DNA of 64,000 bases, taken from positions 1-64,000 of the forward strand of contig JAFLJL010014906.1 of assembly GCA_018398815.1 (NCBI GenBank). Direction: 5' to 3'. The notes beneath the pieces were generated by a model that worked only from the letters and a program-made list of their open reading frames with translations, searched no databases and had not been told where the DNA came from. Below are positions 63,316 through 64,000 of this stretch, piece by piece; the stretch's first letter is position 1; every line of letters starts with the position of its first letter. This stretch comes from Conus ventricosus. Its lineage: Eukaryota > Mollusca > Gastropoda > Neogastropoda > Conidae. The position numbers and the translations under genes are program-made.

Positions 63316-64000
63316 GAGAGAGTGAGTTAATCATTGTCTGATATAAAGTATATTTATATCCATTTATGAATGCACATGCTTTCATGTGTATATGTGTGCA
63401 CATATGTGAGGTCAGCGTGAGGAAGAATCGTGTCTAATGGCCGGCATTGTGTTGACAGCTTCCAAAGCCGCCAGTCCACCCCAAGTTGCTGGCCTATAGG
63501 GCGGAGTCTCCCGTCGACTTTGTCCTCAAAACCCTGCAGAAGATCAGATCCAGGTAGGATGTGCTATGAACACTTGTCAGCATGGCCACAGCCTCTACCT
63601 GAGGGCAGCATGGACACTGACTGTGTGTCTGTTTGAGGAATGGGTGATTGCGGCCCTTAGCGTGCGGGTGTAACTTTTCAGGATGGAGCTGGATTTCAGC
63701 GTTTGATTTTGTTTGAAGTTTACATTTGGGTTTGGTTTTATCTGAAGATCATCTTAGGCTGCCGGACCAGACCATAGCCTTTCAGGATTTAAATATTTTA
63801 AAAGTCCCACTTATGTCTTTTTTTGAAGGGTTTCAAATTCAACACCTGCGTGGCTGACACATGTTCAGCTTAGTTCCATTGTGGTTGCAGGTAGTGTTAT
63901 GCGGAGTGTCTGTTTTCAGTGGGTTCACCTGATTGTATTCGTTAGGTTACCTGTGGAAGGCATGAGGATGGGAACCCAGAATGTCATTTGGTTTGTTTTG

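Larger units (their letters stand above)
57616..63553 (+). pseudogene. WDR3: WDR3 exons, inverted second copy
   Basis: Exons 57616-57749, 60196-60245, 60863-60925, 63075-63168 and 63459-63553 mirror the five minus-strand exons of the left arm with the same splice sites. Single-base differences: one C fewer early in the first exon but an extra C later, one base lost in the second exon, TTTT for TGT in the third, one T gained in the fourth. No purifying pattern can be judged. Probably the same locus assembled twice. Confidence 0.8.
55797..64000. repeat. Right arm of the inverted duplication
   Basis: Mirror of 46310-54796, cut by the end of the window. Its minisatellite is cleaner than in the left arm, while some exons carry their own one-base changes. 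Confidence 0.9.

Overview
The window looks like animal nuclear DNA, most likely from a lophotrochozoan and plausibly a gastropod mollusc (inference). It has widely spaced spliced exons with GT/AG borders, many CA/TG microsatellites and minisatellites, and dense transposable elements. The only host gene I recognise with confidence is a WDR3/UTP12-like ribosome-biogenesis gene on the minus strand. Its last eight exons lie between 52745 and 32844.

Positions 1 to about 30125 are one deeply nested transposon. The outermost layer is a minus-strand Jockey-type LINE (ORF1 at 29258, interrupted; ORF2 at 21498, interrupted; RT continuing past position 1). Three elements sit in it. (a) A 5'-truncated LINE fragment with a restriction-like endonuclease and a tRNA-like tail (364-1535). 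(b) A Mutator-like (MULE) DNA transposon (3089-20894, 8-bp target duplication). (c) A Gypsy-type LTR retrotransposon (22065-28481, 5-bp duplication), which itself carries a piggyBac deletion derivative at a TTAA in its gag (26500-27982). The MULE has been hit just upstream of its transposase start codon by a 15.6-kb Maverick/Polinton (adintovirus-like) element (5180-20746, 5-bp duplication). That element has a packaging ATPase, a double-jelly-roll-type capsid protein, protein-primed DNA polymerase B, a retroviral-type integrase and about ten further proteins in tight divergent or convergent pairs. Most of its genes carry frameshifts.

Positions 30.1-46.3 kb hold the end of the WDR3 gene, with minisatellites in its introns and even in the acceptor of its last exon. 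The large intron between exons at 45.4 and 34.8 kb contains a piggyBac transposon (35524-43414) with a spliced transposase gene. Inside that lies a short LTR retroelement (36112-39981) whose gag/pol body has largely been replaced by a cDNA of the transcription factor YY1. This layout recalls host-gene transduction by retroviruses and is the most unusual object in the window.

Positions 46.3-64.0 kb form a giant inverted duplication. The left arm (46310-54796) and right arm (55797-64000) mirror each other around a gap of exactly 1000 N, and both carry the same five WDR3 exons, two hAT-like fragments and minisatellites. The arms differ mainly by single-base indels, so an assembly artefact (two haplotypes or a fold-back joined at the gap) is the leading explanation. 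The same observation warns that some frameshifts elsewhere, including in the Maverick, may be consensus errors.
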